From Clostridiales bacterium (GTDB lineage Bacteria; Bacillota; Clostridia; Christensenellales; Aristaeellaceae), in contig SFIM01000028.1 of assembly GCA_004556155.1 (NCBI GenBank), forward strand, positions 1-64,000: 64,000 nucleotides of DNA, written 5' to 3'. Numbering within the stretch: position 1 is the first letter of the stretch; each line of letters starts with the position of its first letter. Of this stretch, positions 34,274 through 42,638 are shown one piece after another. Both the position numbers and the translations under genes were made by a program. A model generated the notes under the pieces. That model made no database searches. It saw only the letters and a program-made list of their open reading frames with translations, and was not told the DNA's origin.

Positions 34274-34897
34274 ATGATTACCATTCAAGCGGAGTTTACG
34301 CAAAAACAGTGCGATCTGGGGCTGATTGGCCGCGTGGGCGAAAACGCCAGCCGCCAGATTGTGTTTGACTGCGCCGAGGCGCTGCGCGCCTTTCCCGGCG
34401 CGGATATCCTGTGCATATATCAGCGCCCCGGCGAGGGCGCACCCTATCTTGCGCCGCTGAGCGGCGAAAAGGGCGTGTACACCCTGGTGCTGGCCGATAC
34501 CGATGTGGCGCTGCCGGGCTTTGCCCGCATGGAGCTGCGCGCCGAAAAGGGCGGCAAGATCGTTAAATCCGCCTACTTTACCGGCGAAATTGCCCCGGCG
34601 CTGCGTGCGCCCGGCGAACGCCCGGACGCGGCGGCGGCCGATACGATGGATCGCATCGCCGCCCTGCTTGCCCAGGCGCAGCAAAGGCTGGATGAGCTGG
34701 CGGGGCTGACCGGGCAGAGCGTCAAGTGGGAGAGCATCGCCGATAAGCCCGGCCTTGCGCCCTCGCTGGCGCTCAAGGACGGCCAGCTCGCCGTGGTTAC
34801 GGCCGCGGCGGCGGAGCAGGATAACCCGCTGCCCATCACATCGGCGGCGGTGCATGCGCAGCTGGGGCAGGTGAACGCCCTGCTGGCCAGCATTTAA
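34274..34897 (+). CDS. Phage baseplate/tail-like protein (BppU-like N-terminus)
   Basis: A 207-residue protein. The first 105 residues (MITIQAEFTQKQCDLGLIGR to YFTGEI) look like the N-terminal domain of baseplate upper proteins, which docks a receptor-binding protein to a phage baseplate. Residues about 115-150 form a heptad-rich helix (DTMDRIAALLAQAQQRLDEL). The C-terminus (VHAQLGQVNALLASI) resembles fibre linkers. The ribosome site is AAAGGAGGC. It is followed 12 bases later by the next tail-like gene. Family assignment is by pattern only. Confidence 0.65.
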   Translation: MITIQAEFTQKQCDLGLIGRVGENASRQIVFDCAEALRAFPGADILCIYQRPGEGAPYLAPLSGEKGVYTLVLADTDVALPGFARMELRAEKGGKIVKSAYFTGEIAPALRAPGERPDAAAADTMDRIAALLAQAQQRLDELAGLTGQSVKWESIADKPGLAPSLALKDGQLAVVTAAAAEQDNPLPITSAAVHAQLGQVNALLASI

Positions 34898-34909
34898 GGG
34901 GGGCGAAGC

Positions 34910-35491
34910 ATGAGCACCTATACCGAAATTTCGCGTCTGATCGCCGCGCGCGGCAAGATCCGCGATAAGCTGACGGCGCTGGGCCTGGCCACGGCGCAGG
35001 ATAAGCTGGATACCCTGGCCGGCGCGCTGGACGGCGTGGCCGATTGCGGCGCAGTGGAAAAAAACCTGCGCGAGGGCGAAACCTATCAGATTCCCGCCGG
35101 ATACCACAATGGCGCGGGGCGCGTGGTGGGCGTGTCGGGCGGCGGCAGCTACGATTTGCAGCAAAAGCAGGCAACGCCTGATCTGCAGGCGCAGCGCGTT
35201 ACCCCCGACGCGGGCTATTACGGCCTGTCCGCCGTGACGGTGGCGGCCATCCCGGCAAGCTATGGCGACGTATCCGGCGTAACCGCCGGGGCGGATGATG
35301 TGCGCGCGGGCAAGGTGATTGTCAGCGCCGCGGGGCAGCAAACCGTGGGCACGATGCCCGATCGCGGGGCTGTCAGCGCGCAGCTGGACGGCCTGACCGC
35401 CGCGCGCTATGTGATCCCCGCAGGCTATCACAGCGGCGCGGGCACGGTGACGCTGACGGACGATATCGAGGCCGCGCTGGCCCTGATTTAA
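34910..35491 (+). CDS. Phage tail fibre-like protein
   Basis: A 193-residue protein. It starts with a short helical segment shared with the next gene (EISRLIAARGKIRDKLTALG), then two copies of an IPAGYHxGAGxV motif (IPAGYHNGAGRV, IPAGYHSGAGTV) and a VTPDAGYYGLSAVTV segment. These motifs recur in tail fibre proteins of Clostridia prophages. It probably forms part of a receptor-binding fibre. It sits within a tight four-gene block (gaps 10-12 bases). Confidence 0.68.
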   Translation: MSTYTEISRLIAARGKIRDKLTALGLATAQDKLDTLAGALDGVADCGAVEKNLREGETYQIPAGYHNGAGRVVGVSGGGSYDLQQKQATPDLQAQRVTPDAGYYGLSAVTVAAIPASYGDVSGVTAGADDVRAGKVIVSAAGQQTVGTMPDRGAVSAQLDGLTAARYVIPAGYHSGAGTVTLTDDIEAALALI

Positions 35492-35501
35492 GGAGGAAAC
35501 C

Positions 35502-36602
35502 ATGAGCATTCAAAGCGAAATTACCCGCCTGAGCGATGCGCGCGCGGCGCTGGACGCGGCCATTGCGGCCAAGGGCGTGCAGGTGCCGGGCAGCGCGCGG
35601 CTGGGCGATCTGCCTGCGCTGATCGCCGCCATCGCTGGGCAGAAGCCCGAGCAGAGCAAGACGGTATCGCCCGCGCTTGCCCAGCAGATGGTTACGCCGG
35701 ATGCGGGAAAGACACTATCCGGTGTAACCGTGGAGGCGGTCACCAAGGAGCTGCTTGCCGCGCTGGATGAAAGCTTCAAGGCCGAGAACATCAAAAATGG
35801 CGCAAGCATCCTGGGGCTTCCCGGCACGTTTTCGCCCTTTGGCGCGAATGCAGGCATTTCCAACTATCTGATTGAAATGTTTGACTTTACAGACGTTGGC
35901 ACTTCTGGTGGAAACGCTATCGTAATCCGGCGCGAGGGCCTTGGCTGGATTCCGCACGCGGCCATTCATGTGCTTGTAGGAGATTCAGAAACGGGAAGCC
36001 CCATCGCGCCCAATAACCATGCTGTATTCGCGGGCTTTGTGGATTTGCGCCATTGGTGTCCCACATATACAAAAGTGCTGTTTTATAATTTCAGCCTGTA
36101 TAACAATGGCTCCGATCACGCCTGGTGGCTGCCGTCTGTTGATATGCTCAATCCAGCCAATTCCTTCTATACGGATAGATGGACGGAAAACAACTGCTGC
36201 ATGGCGCGATTCCAACCAGAGCGCTATCACTTGATTAGCGGCACGCGCTGGCTGCGCATCCTGCTGCGCTTTAACGAGCCCACCGTCACGCTGACCGCGC
36301 CCACGGGGCTGACCATCAGCAACGGTACAAATAGTGGCGACAGCCTTACCGGTTCCGGCTTCACCCTGGCCTGGAATCGCTCAACCATCACCGGCAGCGA
36401 CGACTGCGTATATCTGATTTACCGCGACGGCGCGCTGATATCGACCCGCGTGAAGGACGCTGGCTTCACGGGCAATCAGGCCAATATCACGTGGTCAAAC
36501 ATCACCGAAGCCGATAGCGGCACGTATACCGTCCGCGCTTACAACAGCTATGCGGGTCTGAGCGAACCCAGCAATAGCGTAACGTTTACCTATCAGGCGT
36601 AA
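35502..36602 (+). CDS. Phage tail fibre/receptor-binding-like protein with C-terminal Ig-like domain
   Basis: A 366-residue protein. The N-terminal part resembles the preceding gene (EITRLSDARAALDAAIAAKG; MVTPDAGKTLSGVTVEAVTK; ENIKNGASILGLPGT). A central aromatic-rich domain (about 125-255; HAWWLPSVDMLNPANSFYTD) has more AT-rich codons than its flanks (about 35860-36240). A C-terminal Ig/fibronectin-like domain follows (about 260-366). The central region is the likely receptor-contact domain. No reverse transcriptase or template repeat for diversity generation was seen. Confidence 0.7.
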   Translation: MSIQSEITRLSDARAALDAAIAAKGVQVPGSARLGDLPALIAAIAGQKPEQSKTVSPALAQQMVTPDAGKTLSGVTVEAVTKELLAALDESFKAENIKNGASILGLPGTFSPFGANAGISNYLIEMFDFTDVGTSGGNAIVIRREGLGWIPHAAIHVLVGDSETGSPIAPNNHAVFAGFVDLRHWCPTYTKVLFYNFSLYNNGSDHAWWLPSVDMLNPANSFYTDRWTENNCCMARFQPERYHLISGTRWLRILLRFNEPTVTLTAPTGLTISNGTNSGDSLTGSGFTLAWNRSTITGSDDCVYLIYRDGALISTRVKDAGFTGNQANITWSNITEADSGTYTVRAYNSYAGLSEPSNSVTFTYQA

Positions 36603-36613
36603 GGAGAAAGAAT

Positions 36614-37390
36614 ATGAACGAAAAGGCGCTGAAAGTCATCGAGGCCGCGAAATCGCAGCTCGGCAACCCCTATGTATTCGGCATGTGGGGGCGGGAATGC
36701 ACGCCCTCTGTGCGCCGCCAGTACGCGGGCTATAACCCCAGCCACAAGCGCGCCATCTTTAAGGCGTGCCCCGTGCTGAGCGGCAAGCAGCCCAATTGCG
36801 ACGGCTGTAAATGGCAGGGGAAGTTAGCCTTTGACTGCCGGGGCTTTATCTACTGGTGCTTGTCGCAGGTGGGTATCAAGATCAAGGGCGGCGGCGCAAC
36901 GTCGCAGTACAATACGGCAGCCAACTGGGTGTGGCGCGGCGAGATCGGCGACATGCCCGATGTGGTCTGCTGTGTGTTCCAGCGCCGAAACGGCAGGATG
37001 CAGCACACCGGATTGCACATCGGCGGCGGCAAGGTGATTCATTGCTCCGCTGGCGTACAGTGGGGCGATACGTCCGATAAGGCGTGGACGCACTACGCTA
37101 TCCCCGCTGGCTTGTACACGGCGGACGAGCTGGCGGCGGCGGGCGCGGTAAAGGCAGACAAGCCGTCCGAAGTCGTTGTGTTCAACCTGCGGCGCGGCAG
37201 CAAGGGGTCAGACGTGACCAGGCTGCAAACCGCCCTGAACGCCCTGGGCTATGCCTGCGGCGCGGCGGACGGCATTTTCGGCGTAAAAACCGAGGCTGCC
37301 GTGCGGCGCTTCCAGCGGGCGCAGCAATTGGCCGTGGACGGCGTCGCGGGCAGAATGACCTGGGCGGCCATCGAACGGGCGCTTGCTTGA
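36614..37390 (+). CDS. Endolysin-like NlpC/P60 hydrolase with peptidoglycan-binding domain
   Basis: A 258-residue protein without a signal peptide. Residues about 1-165 form an NlpC/P60 cysteine peptidase: Cys75 in AFDCRGFIYWC and His131 in HTGLHIGGGKVIH, as in family members that cut D-Glu-diamino-acid links. Residues about 190-258 are a PG_binding_1 domain (RGSKGSDVTRLQTALNALGY, then AADGIFGVKTEAAVRRFQRA). It is the last gene of the tail-like cassette. No holin is visible, so release would need another route. Confidence 0.88.
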   Translation: MNEKALKVIEAAKSQLGNPYVFGMWGRECTPSVRRQYAGYNPSHKRAIFKACPVLSGKQPNCDGCKWQGKLAFDCRGFIYWCLSQVGIKIKGGGATSQYNTAANWVWRGEIGDMPDVVCCVFQRRNGRMQHTGLHIGGGKVIHCSAGVQWGDTSDKAWTHYAIPAGLYTADELAAAGAVKADKPSEVVVFNLRRGSKGSDVTRLQTALNALGYACGAADGIFGVKTEAAVRRFQRAQQLAVDGVAGRMTWAAIERALA

Positions 37391-37453
37391 CAGCTGTGCT
37401 ATAATGATATTGTCCCTGAGAGGGGGATAATACATAAAAAGGAAGACAAAACC

Positions 37454-37936
37454 ATGAAAAAGCTGATTGCCCTGCTGCTGTGCGCCGCGATGCTGTGCAC
37501 CGTCTCCGCCGCCTTGGCCGAAGCGCCCGATACCTATACCAGCGCTTCCGTGGCCGATTATTATGGCGCGGCTGCCCTGACCGGCGACGATCTGATGAAC
37601 GCTATCAATTCCTTCTCCGGCTTCTATCTGGTGTGCACCACCAATCCCGATGGCAGCGCCAACGCGGGCTATTTCATCTATGGCTGCGTGAAGCACGAGG
37701 ATAAGTACTACCTGAAGATGGGCCTGGCCGCCAACCAGTCCAAGCTGAACCTGGAAACCAACGGCAAGGGCCTGGCCGTGTACGCCGCCGTGCCCGGCGA
37801 TAAGCCCTACGCCACCGCCGGCGCGCGCATGGAGTTTACCGTGGTAACGGACGCCGAGCTGCTGACCGCGCTGGGCGTGGAAGCGGGCGGCTCCTCGATC
37901 ATGTGCGAGGTGACCAGCGTTCGTCCGCTGGGCTAA
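37454..37936 (+). CDS. Secreted split-barrel (pyridoxamine-phosphate-oxidase/flavin-reductase-like) protein
   Basis: A 160-residue protein with a signal peptide (about 1-23, MKKLIALLLCAAMLCTVSAA). The mature part (FSGFYLVCTTNPDGSANAGY, then FIYGCVKHEDKYYLKMG and GDKPYATAGARMEFTVV) resembles the FMN-binding split-barrel fold of pyridoxamine-oxidase-like proteins, unusual for an exported protein. The ligand is uncertain. A TATAAT with TG extension (37397-37405) precedes it. It lies between the endolysin and the housekeeping cluster and has its own terminator, so it is probably not part of the phage cassette. Confidence 0.65.
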   Translation: MKKLIALLLCAAMLCTVSAALAEAPDTYTSASVADYYGAAALTGDDLMNAINSFSGFYLVCTTNPDGSANAGYFIYGCVKHEDKYYLKMGLAANQSKLNLETNGKGLAVYAAVPGDKPYATAGARMEFTVVTDAELLTALGVEAGGSSIMCEVTSVRPLG

Positions 37937-37959
37937 AGGCTGATTTACGCGTTTGCGGG

Positions 37960-37986
37960 GCGCGCCGGGAAACCGGCGCGCTTTTC
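37960..37986 (+). terminator. Terminator of the secreted split-barrel gene
   Basis: Stem GCGCGCCGG-GAAA-CCGGCGCGC followed by TTTT, 23 bases after the stop. Confidence 0.88.
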
Positions 37987-38011
37987 ATTTGCATTCGCTA
38001 AAAGCCGCCGC

Positions 38012-38040
38012 TTGCCATCCGGCGCGCAAGATGTTATAAT
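38012..38040 (+). promoter_or_regulatory. Promoter of the darA-holB-yaaT cluster
   Basis: TTGCCA (38012-38017) and TATAAT (38035-38040), spacer 17 bases, followed by a 68-base leader. Confidence 0.85.
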
Positions 38041-38108
38041 AGGAAGCGGTAAAGAATCGCGATTGCGCGTTTTCTATGCAAATTTCTATTCAGAGGAGGC
38101 ACTATACT

Positions 38109-38438
38109 ATGAAATTGATCATCGCTATCGTGCAGGATGAGGATGCCTCTCGCCTGGTTTCGGCATTGATGAACGACGGCTACGGCGTGACCAAGCTGGC
38201 CACCACCGGCGGCTTCCTGCGGGCGGGCAACACCACGCTGCTGGTTGGCGTGGACGACAACCGCTTTGAGGGCTGCCTGCACATCATCGAAAAGCTGTGC
38301 AAGAGCCGCCGCCAGATGGCCACCTCGCCCATCACCGCGGGCGGCGCGGTCGGCATGTACACCCATATGCCCATTGAGGTCACTGTCGGCGGGGCCACGG
38401 TGTTTGTGCTCAATGTGGAGCAGTTTGCCAAATTCTAA
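38109..38438 (+). CDS. darA: Cyclic-di-AMP receptor DarA/PstA (PII-like)
   Basis: A 109-residue PII-like protein (MKLIIAIVQDEDASRLVSAL, then TTGGFLRAGNTTLLVGV and a late TVGGATVFVLNVEQF). DarA homotrimers bind the second messenger c-di-AMP; the downstream target is not defined. The start at 38109 follows GAGGAGGC; an earlier in-frame ATG lacks a site. The order darA-holB-yaaT matches Bacillota chromosomes. Confidence 0.93.
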   Translation: MKLIIAIVQDEDASRLVSALMNDGYGVTKLATTGGFLRAGNTTLLVGVDDNRFEGCLHIIEKLCKSRRQMATSPITAGGAVGMYTHMPIEVTVGGATVFVLNVEQFAKF

Positions 38439-38459
38439 GCCCGAAAGGAACCGCTGCGC

Positions 38460-39452
38460 TTGATCACCCTTGACAGCTTTTCTTCGCTGGGCGAAGCGCC
38501 ACGCGCCCTGGTTCAGGATGTGCTGGGCGGCCGCGCGCCGCACGCCGTGCTGATCACCGGCATTGCCGGTACCGGAAAGCGCACGCTTGCCCGGCTGCTT
38601 GCCTGCGCCCTTTTGTGCGTGGGCGAGGGGCAGCGCCCCTGCATGCAGTGCAAGGGCTGCCGCCGCGTGCTGGCGGGCACGCATCCGGACCTTCTGACGC
38701 CCTCCTGCACGGATAAGGACCGCACCATCAAGGTGGATCATCTGCGCGAGGTGCTGTGCGCGCTGTCCTTCCACGCGCTGGAGGGCCGGCGCGTGATTCT
38801 GCTGGAAAATGCCCAGCGCATGACCGTGCAGGCGCAAAACGCGCTGCTGAAATCCCTGGAGGAGCCGGACGGCGAAACGCACTTTATCCTCACAGCTTCG
38901 GGCGAAACGGGCATCCTGCCCACCGTGCGCTCGCGCTGCCGCGTGGTGCGCATGCCCCCCTGGCCGCGGGAGCGGCTGGAGGCTGAGCTGCTGGCCAGGC
39001 AGGCCGATGCGGACAAGGCGCGCGAGATTGCCGCGCTGTGCGGCGGCAGCCTGGGCGCGGCGCTGGATATGCTGCAAAATCCCGCCTTCTTTGCCCTGCA
39101 CGAGCTGTGTGAGCGCACGTTTTTTTCCGTGCATGGGGCGCGGGATGTGCCGGTGCTGTCGTTTTTGCTGAAGGACAAAAAGGACGATGCGGACGAGCTA
39201 TTATCGCTATTATCCCAAAAGGCGCGGGAATACCTGCTATACGCCATGCGCGCGGGCGAATTGCCCCAGCGCGCGCGGGAGGCTGCCTGCCAGGAATGGT
39301 GGGAGCATGCCGCCCCGGCGCGCATCGAGCGCGTGCTTGCGGCCGTGCTGGAGGCGCGCAAGCAGCGCGCCGCCAACGTATCCTGGCCCGCGATTGCTGA
39401 AAATCTACTATTTATCATATCGGAGGAAATTGTTCCATGGCAACCATCGTAG
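38460..39452 (+). CDS. holB: DNA polymerase III delta-prime subunit
   Basis: A 330-residue clamp-loader subunit. P-loop region GIAGTGKRTLARLL (about 36-49), zinc-binding cysteines C-x8-C-x2-C-x2-C (CVGEGQRPCMQCKGC), then NALLKSLEEP and the sensor motif VRSRC. It helps load the sliding clamp on DNA. The start is a TTG at 38460, ten bases after AAAGGAA. It overlaps the yaaT start by 16 bases. Confidence 0.93.
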   Translation: MITLDSFSSLGEAPRALVQDVLGGRAPHAVLITGIAGTGKRTLARLLACALLCVGEGQRPCMQCKGCRRVLAGTHPDLLTPSCTDKDRTIKVDHLREVLCALSFHALEGRRVILLENAQRMTVQAQNALLKSLEEPDGETHFILTASGETGILPTVRSRCRVVRMPPWPRERLEAELLARQADADKAREIAALCGGSLGAALDMLQNPAFFALHELCERTFFSVHGARDVPVLSFLLKDKKDDADELLSLLSQKAREYLLYAMRAGELPQRAREAACQEWWEHAAPARIERVLAAVLEARKQRAANVSWPAIAENLLFIISEEIVPWQPS

Positions 39453-40375
39453 GCGTGCGTTTTCGCAACGCAGGCAAACTGTATTATTTTTCCCCCGGCC
39501 AGCTGTGGCCCACGGCGGGCGACGCGGTCATTGTTGAAACCGTGCGCGGCGTGGAGTACGGCGAGGTCGTCACCGGCGTGCGCGAGGTAGCCGACGCCGA
39601 GGTGGTGCAGCCGCTCAAGCCCATTATCCGCATCGCCACGGTGGAGGATGAGCGCCATCAGCGCGACAACCAGCGCCGCGAGCGCGAGGCGTATGATATC
39701 TGCCTGCGCAAGATCGCCGATCACAAGCTGGAAATGAAGCTGGTCAGCGTGGAATACACCTTTGACAACAGCAAAATCCTGTTTTACTTTACGGCCAACG
39801 GCCGCGTGGATTTCCGCGCGCTGGTGAAGGATCTGGCTTCGGTGTTCAAGACGCGCATTGAACTAAAGCAAATCGGCGTGCGCGACGAGGCCAAGATGAT
39901 GGGCGGCCTGGGGCTGTGCGGCCGCCCGGTATGCTGCGCGCAGTTCATGGGCGATTTCCAGCCCGTGTCCATCAAGATGGCCAAGGAGCAGAATCTATCG
40001 CTCAATCCCACCAAGATTTCCGGCGTATGCGGCCGCCTGATGTGCTGCCTCAAGTACGAGCAGGATCACTACGAGGCCACGCGCAAGCGCATGCCGCGCC
40101 CTGGCCGCGAGGTGGGCACGCCCGATGGCGTAGGCACGGTGCAGGAGATCAACGTGCTGCGCGAGACGGTGCGCGTGCGCATTACCAACGGCGACAGCAG
40201 CGAGCTGAAGGACTACCCGCTGACGGATATTACCCGCATTCTGGGCGGCAAGCGCACCCCGTCGGAGACGATTGCCGAGCCGGAGGATGATTCCGACGTG
40301 AACGAGGAATTCCTGGGCGTGGCGGAAAACGAGACGCACGTGCAGGATGCGTCCGTTCCCCTGGACGACGAGTAA
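39437..40375 (+). CDS. ricT: PSP1-domain protein YaaT/RicT
   Basis: A 312-residue protein with the PSP1 domain (about 60-150) and the Cys-rich motif GLCGRPVCC...GVCGRLMCC (about 158-205), which ligates Fe-S clusters in the Bacillus RicT/RicA/RicF complex affecting mRNA maturation and sporulation. The C-terminus is acidic. The ATG at 39437 lies inside the end of holB with GGAGG 11 bases upstream, so translation is probably coupled. A palindromic repeat follows directly after the stop. Confidence 0.93.
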   Translation: MATIVGVRFRNAGKLYYFSPGQLWPTAGDAVIVETVRGVEYGEVVTGVREVADAEVVQPLKPIIRIATVEDERHQRDNQRREREAYDICLRKIADHKLEMKLVSVEYTFDNSKILFYFTANGRVDFRALVKDLASVFKTRIELKQIGVRDEAKMMGGLGLCGRPVCCAQFMGDFQPVSIKMAKEQNLSLNPTKISGVCGRLMCCLKYEQDHYEATRKRMPRPGREVGTPDGVGTVQEINVLRETVRVRITNGDSSELKDYPLTDITRILGGKRTPSETIAEPEDDSDVNEEFLGVAENETHVQDASVPLDDE

Positions 40376-40383
40376 GGGGGAGG

Positions 40384-40598
40384 ACGGTACTTCGAGTAAG
40401 GAGTACGATTCTTTCTTGGAGCCCAAGAAAGAATCAAAGAAGGCTGCGCTGTGACGAAAAAGTCAAGCTGATAAAACTGGCAGGCGGCACTGCCGCCCAC
40501 CTGCCACGGGGCAGCGGCGCCACCTTCCAGTTTAATTCCAGCAGCTTTTACGTCACAAACAGGTTCTTTGGTACTTTCTTGACTCAAGAAAGTACCGT
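40384..40598. repeat. Modular palindromic element, copy 9
   Basis: Begins with a broken arm (ACGGTACTTCGAGTAAGGAG) then ACGATTCTTTCTTGGAGCCC, GCGCTGTGACGAAAAAGTC, TGGCAGGCGGCACTGCCGCC, a shortened centre CCTGCCACGGGGC, the mirrored TTTTACGTCACAAACAGG, and the right arm TACTTTCTTGACTCAAGAAA with GTACCGT. It lies 8 bases after the yaaT stop. The doubled start suggests one arm was replaced or re-inserted. Confidence 0.86.
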
Positions 40599-40662
40599 AT
40601 CCCTCGTTCCCTCGTTTCTTCCCGTCCCTCTCCGTCCCCCAATCTTGCCAAAGAGGTGCAGC

Positions 40663-41748
40663 ATGGATACCAGCCGTAAGGACGAAATCATCCGCTTGCA
40701 AAACGAAATCATCCAGTCCATGGCCAAGCGCAACCTGCGCTCGGTGTATAACGATTTTTATCCCGACGCGCAGCCCGATGCGCCCGCGCCCAAGCAGCCG
40801 GACGCGCCGGCCAAGCCCGCCGCCACCGCGGCGTCCACGGGCGACGGCAAGCCCAATACCACCGCCAAGGCCGAGGAAACGCCCAAGGAATCCATGGACG
40901 ACCTGATGAAGGAGCTCAACGGCTATATCGGCCTGACCACCGTGAAGGAGCAGGTGGATCAGCTGGTGCACTGGATTGAAATTGCCAAGCTGCGCAAGGA
41001 GCATGGCCTGCCCCAGAGCGACCTGTCGCTGCACATGGTGTTTTCCGGCAACCCCGGCACGGGCAAAACCATGATCGCCCGGCTGATGTCGCGCATTTTC
41101 CACTCGCTGGGCATCCTCAGCAAGGGCCAGCTGGTCGAGGTGGATCGCGGCGATCTGGTCGCCGGTTATGTCGGCCAAACCGCTATCAAAACCAAAGAGG
41201 TCATCAATAAGGCCATGGGCGGCGTGCTGTTTATCGACGAAGCTTATGCCCTGACCAACCGCGGCGAGAACGACTATGGCACCGAGGCCGTGGACACGCT
41301 GCTCAAGGCCATGGAGGATCACCGCGACGATCTGGTGGTGATCGTGGCCGGGTATATCGAGCCGATGAAGAAATTCCTGCACAGCAACCCCGGCCTGGAA
41401 TCCCGCTTCAACCGCTTTATCGATTTTCCCGATTACACGCTGGACGAGCTGATGGCCATGTTCGATATGCGCTGCGAAAGCAAGGGCTACACGCTGGATC
41501 CCCAGGCCCGCTGCGCCCTGCGCCAGGTGATCGACCGCGAAAGCACGGCGGATGTAAAGGGCTTTGGCAATGGCCGCGGCGTGCGCAACCTGTTTGAAAC
41601 CGCCATCGCCCGCCAGGCGGATCGCCTGGGCGAAACCGCGGGTGAAATCACCCGCGAAATGCTTATGTGCCTGACGGCGGAGGATATCACCGGCGAAAAG
41701 CCGCAGGATGCGCCCCAGCAGGAGGCGTCCCAGCCCGACGCGCAGTAA
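40663..41748 (+). CDS. AAA+ ATPase of the SpoVK/CbbX type
   Basis: A 361-residue protein. The N-terminal coil and Pro/Ala-rich linker (1-75) are followed by an AAA+ module: Walker A FSGNPGTGKTMIARLM (about 125-140), Walker B GVLFIDEAYAL, and arginine finger region NPGLESRFNRFIDFPDYTL. CbbX/SpoVK-like ATPases remodel protein partners, and the partner here is unknown. The start at 40663 has AAGAGGTG upstream; a longer frame enters the repeat. It is transcribed after yaaT across repeat copy 9 and could be co-transcribed. Confidence 0.88.
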   Translation: MDTSRKDEIIRLQNEIIQSMAKRNLRSVYNDFYPDAQPDAPAPKQPDAPAKPAATAASTGDGKPNTTAKAEETPKESMDDLMKELNGYIGLTTVKEQVDQLVHWIEIAKLRKEHGLPQSDLSLHMVFSGNPGTGKTMIARLMSRIFHSLGILSKGQLVEVDRGDLVAGYVGQTAIKTKEVINKAMGGVLFIDEAYALTNRGENDYGTEAVDTLLKAMEDHRDDLVVIVAGYIEPMKKFLHSNPGLESRFNRFIDFPDYTLDELMAMFDMRCESKGYTLDPQARCALRQVIDRESTADVKGFGNGRGVRNLFETAIARQADRLGETAGEITREMLMCLTAEDITGEKPQDAPQQEASQPDAQ

Positions 41749-41781
41749 CGCCCCAAAATGGGCGAAAGCGCCCTGCGCCGC

Positions 41782-41810
41782 TTGACGCAGGGCAAAAGCT
41801 GTGCTATGAT
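41782..41810 (+). promoter_or_regulatory. Promoter of the Mn2+ riboswitch-mntP unit
   Basis: TTGACG (41782-41787) and TATGAT (41805-41810), spacer 17 bases, placing the transcription start near 41817, just before the aptamer. Confidence 0.85.
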
Positions 41811-41819
41811 AACTTGGTA

Positions 41820-41948
41820 AATTTCCCGTGAGGGAGTAGTAAGCGCGCTCCGGCGCGTAGCAAGTCAACATACCGACACGGCAGGGTCTGGCTTGTTTTA
41901 AATTACGAGACTCATGTATGGCCTCAGGGCATACGTGCGTCTTTTTTT
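41820..41948 (+). ncRNA. yybP-ykoY manganese riboswitch with intrinsic terminator
   Basis: The aptamer shows the class landmarks GGGAGTAG (41832-41839), GTCAACATACCG (41864-41875) and ACGAGACTCATG (41905-41916). Its closing helix P1 forms between CGTGAG (41827-41832) and CTCATG (41911-41916). The same CTCATG also belongs to a 12-bp terminator stem GACTCATGTATG (41909-41920) / CATACGTGCGTC (41930-41941), followed by seven T. Mn2+-stabilised P1 should therefore block the terminator and let mntP be transcribed. The ligand is known for the family; the switching model is inferred from the overlap. Confidence 0.9.
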
Positions 41949-42019
41949 ACAAAGGATTGCTCAGGTATGGCCAGCCATGCCTGGGTTTTTGTTCATTATG
42001 CAGCCGGAGGATGAAAAAC

Positions 42020-42619
42020 ATGCAGTGGAACCTTCTCTTCTTTGCCAACAGCGCGCTGCTGGGCGTGGGCCTGGCGATGGACGCCTTTTCCGTATCCCTG
42101 GCCAACGGCCTGAACGAGCCGCGCATGCGCCGCGCCCGCATGTCGGGCATCGCCGGGGTGTTCGCCTTCTTCCAGTTCCTCATGCCCATGCTGGGCTGGG
42201 TGTGCGTGCACACGGTGGTGGGGTATTTTTCGGCGTTTGAGCGCTTTATCCCCTGGATTGCGCTGGTGCTGCTGTGCTACATCGGCGGCAAAATGCTGAT
42301 AGAGGGCATCCGCAACAGGGCTGGCGAAGACGCGGAGGAGGAAGCCGCCAAGGGCCTGTCCCTGGGCGGGCTGCTGATGCAGGGCGTGGCCACCTCCATC
42401 GACGCGCTGAGCGTGGGCTTCACCATTGCAGAGTACGATCTGAGCATGGCGCTGGTCAGCTCGCTGATCATCGCCGTGGTGACGTTCTGCATTTGCATGG
42501 GCGGGCTGATCCTGGGCAAGAAGGCCGGCACGCGCCTGAGCGGCAAGGCTTCCATCCTGGGCGGCGTGATCCTGATCGCCATCGGCCTGGAAATCTTCAT
42601 CAGCGGCCTGATCGGCTGA
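42020..42619 (+). CDS. mntP: Manganese efflux pump MntP
   Basis: A 199-residue membrane protein with six hydrophobic segments and the family's repeated acidic motifs, GVGLAMDAFSVSLANGL near the N-terminus and VATSIDALSVGFTI in the second half. It exports Mn2+ when the metal is in excess. The ATG at 42020 lies nine bases after GGAGG; the ATG at 42011 abuts that site. It is preceded by a Mn2+-sensing riboswitch, which strongly supports both calls. Confidence 0.94.
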   Translation: MQWNLLFFANSALLGVGLAMDAFSVSLANGLNEPRMRRARMSGIAGVFAFFQFLMPMLGWVCVHTVVGYFSAFERFIPWIALVLLCYIGGKMLIEGIRNRAGEDAEEEAAKGLSLGGLLMQGVATSIDALSVGFTIAEYDLSMALVSSLIIAVVTFCICMGGLILGKKAGTRLSGKASILGGVILIAIGLEIFISGLIG

Positions 42620-42638
42620 TAAAACACGGAGGCGTCTG

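Noticed and set aside
35502..36602. Diversity-generating retroelement acting on the tail protein
   Set aside because: No reverse transcriptase, template repeat or near-identical repeat pair was found in the window.
37387..37405. TTGACA close to TATAAT before the secreted split-barrel gene
   Set aside because: The spacer is only 7 bases, so they cannot be one promoter; the TG-extended -10 alone is more plausible.
41748..41800. Intrinsic terminator after the AAA+ ATPase gene
   Set aside because: The GCCCTGCG / CGCAGGGC stem is followed by AAAAG rather than T residues and overlaps the next promoter.
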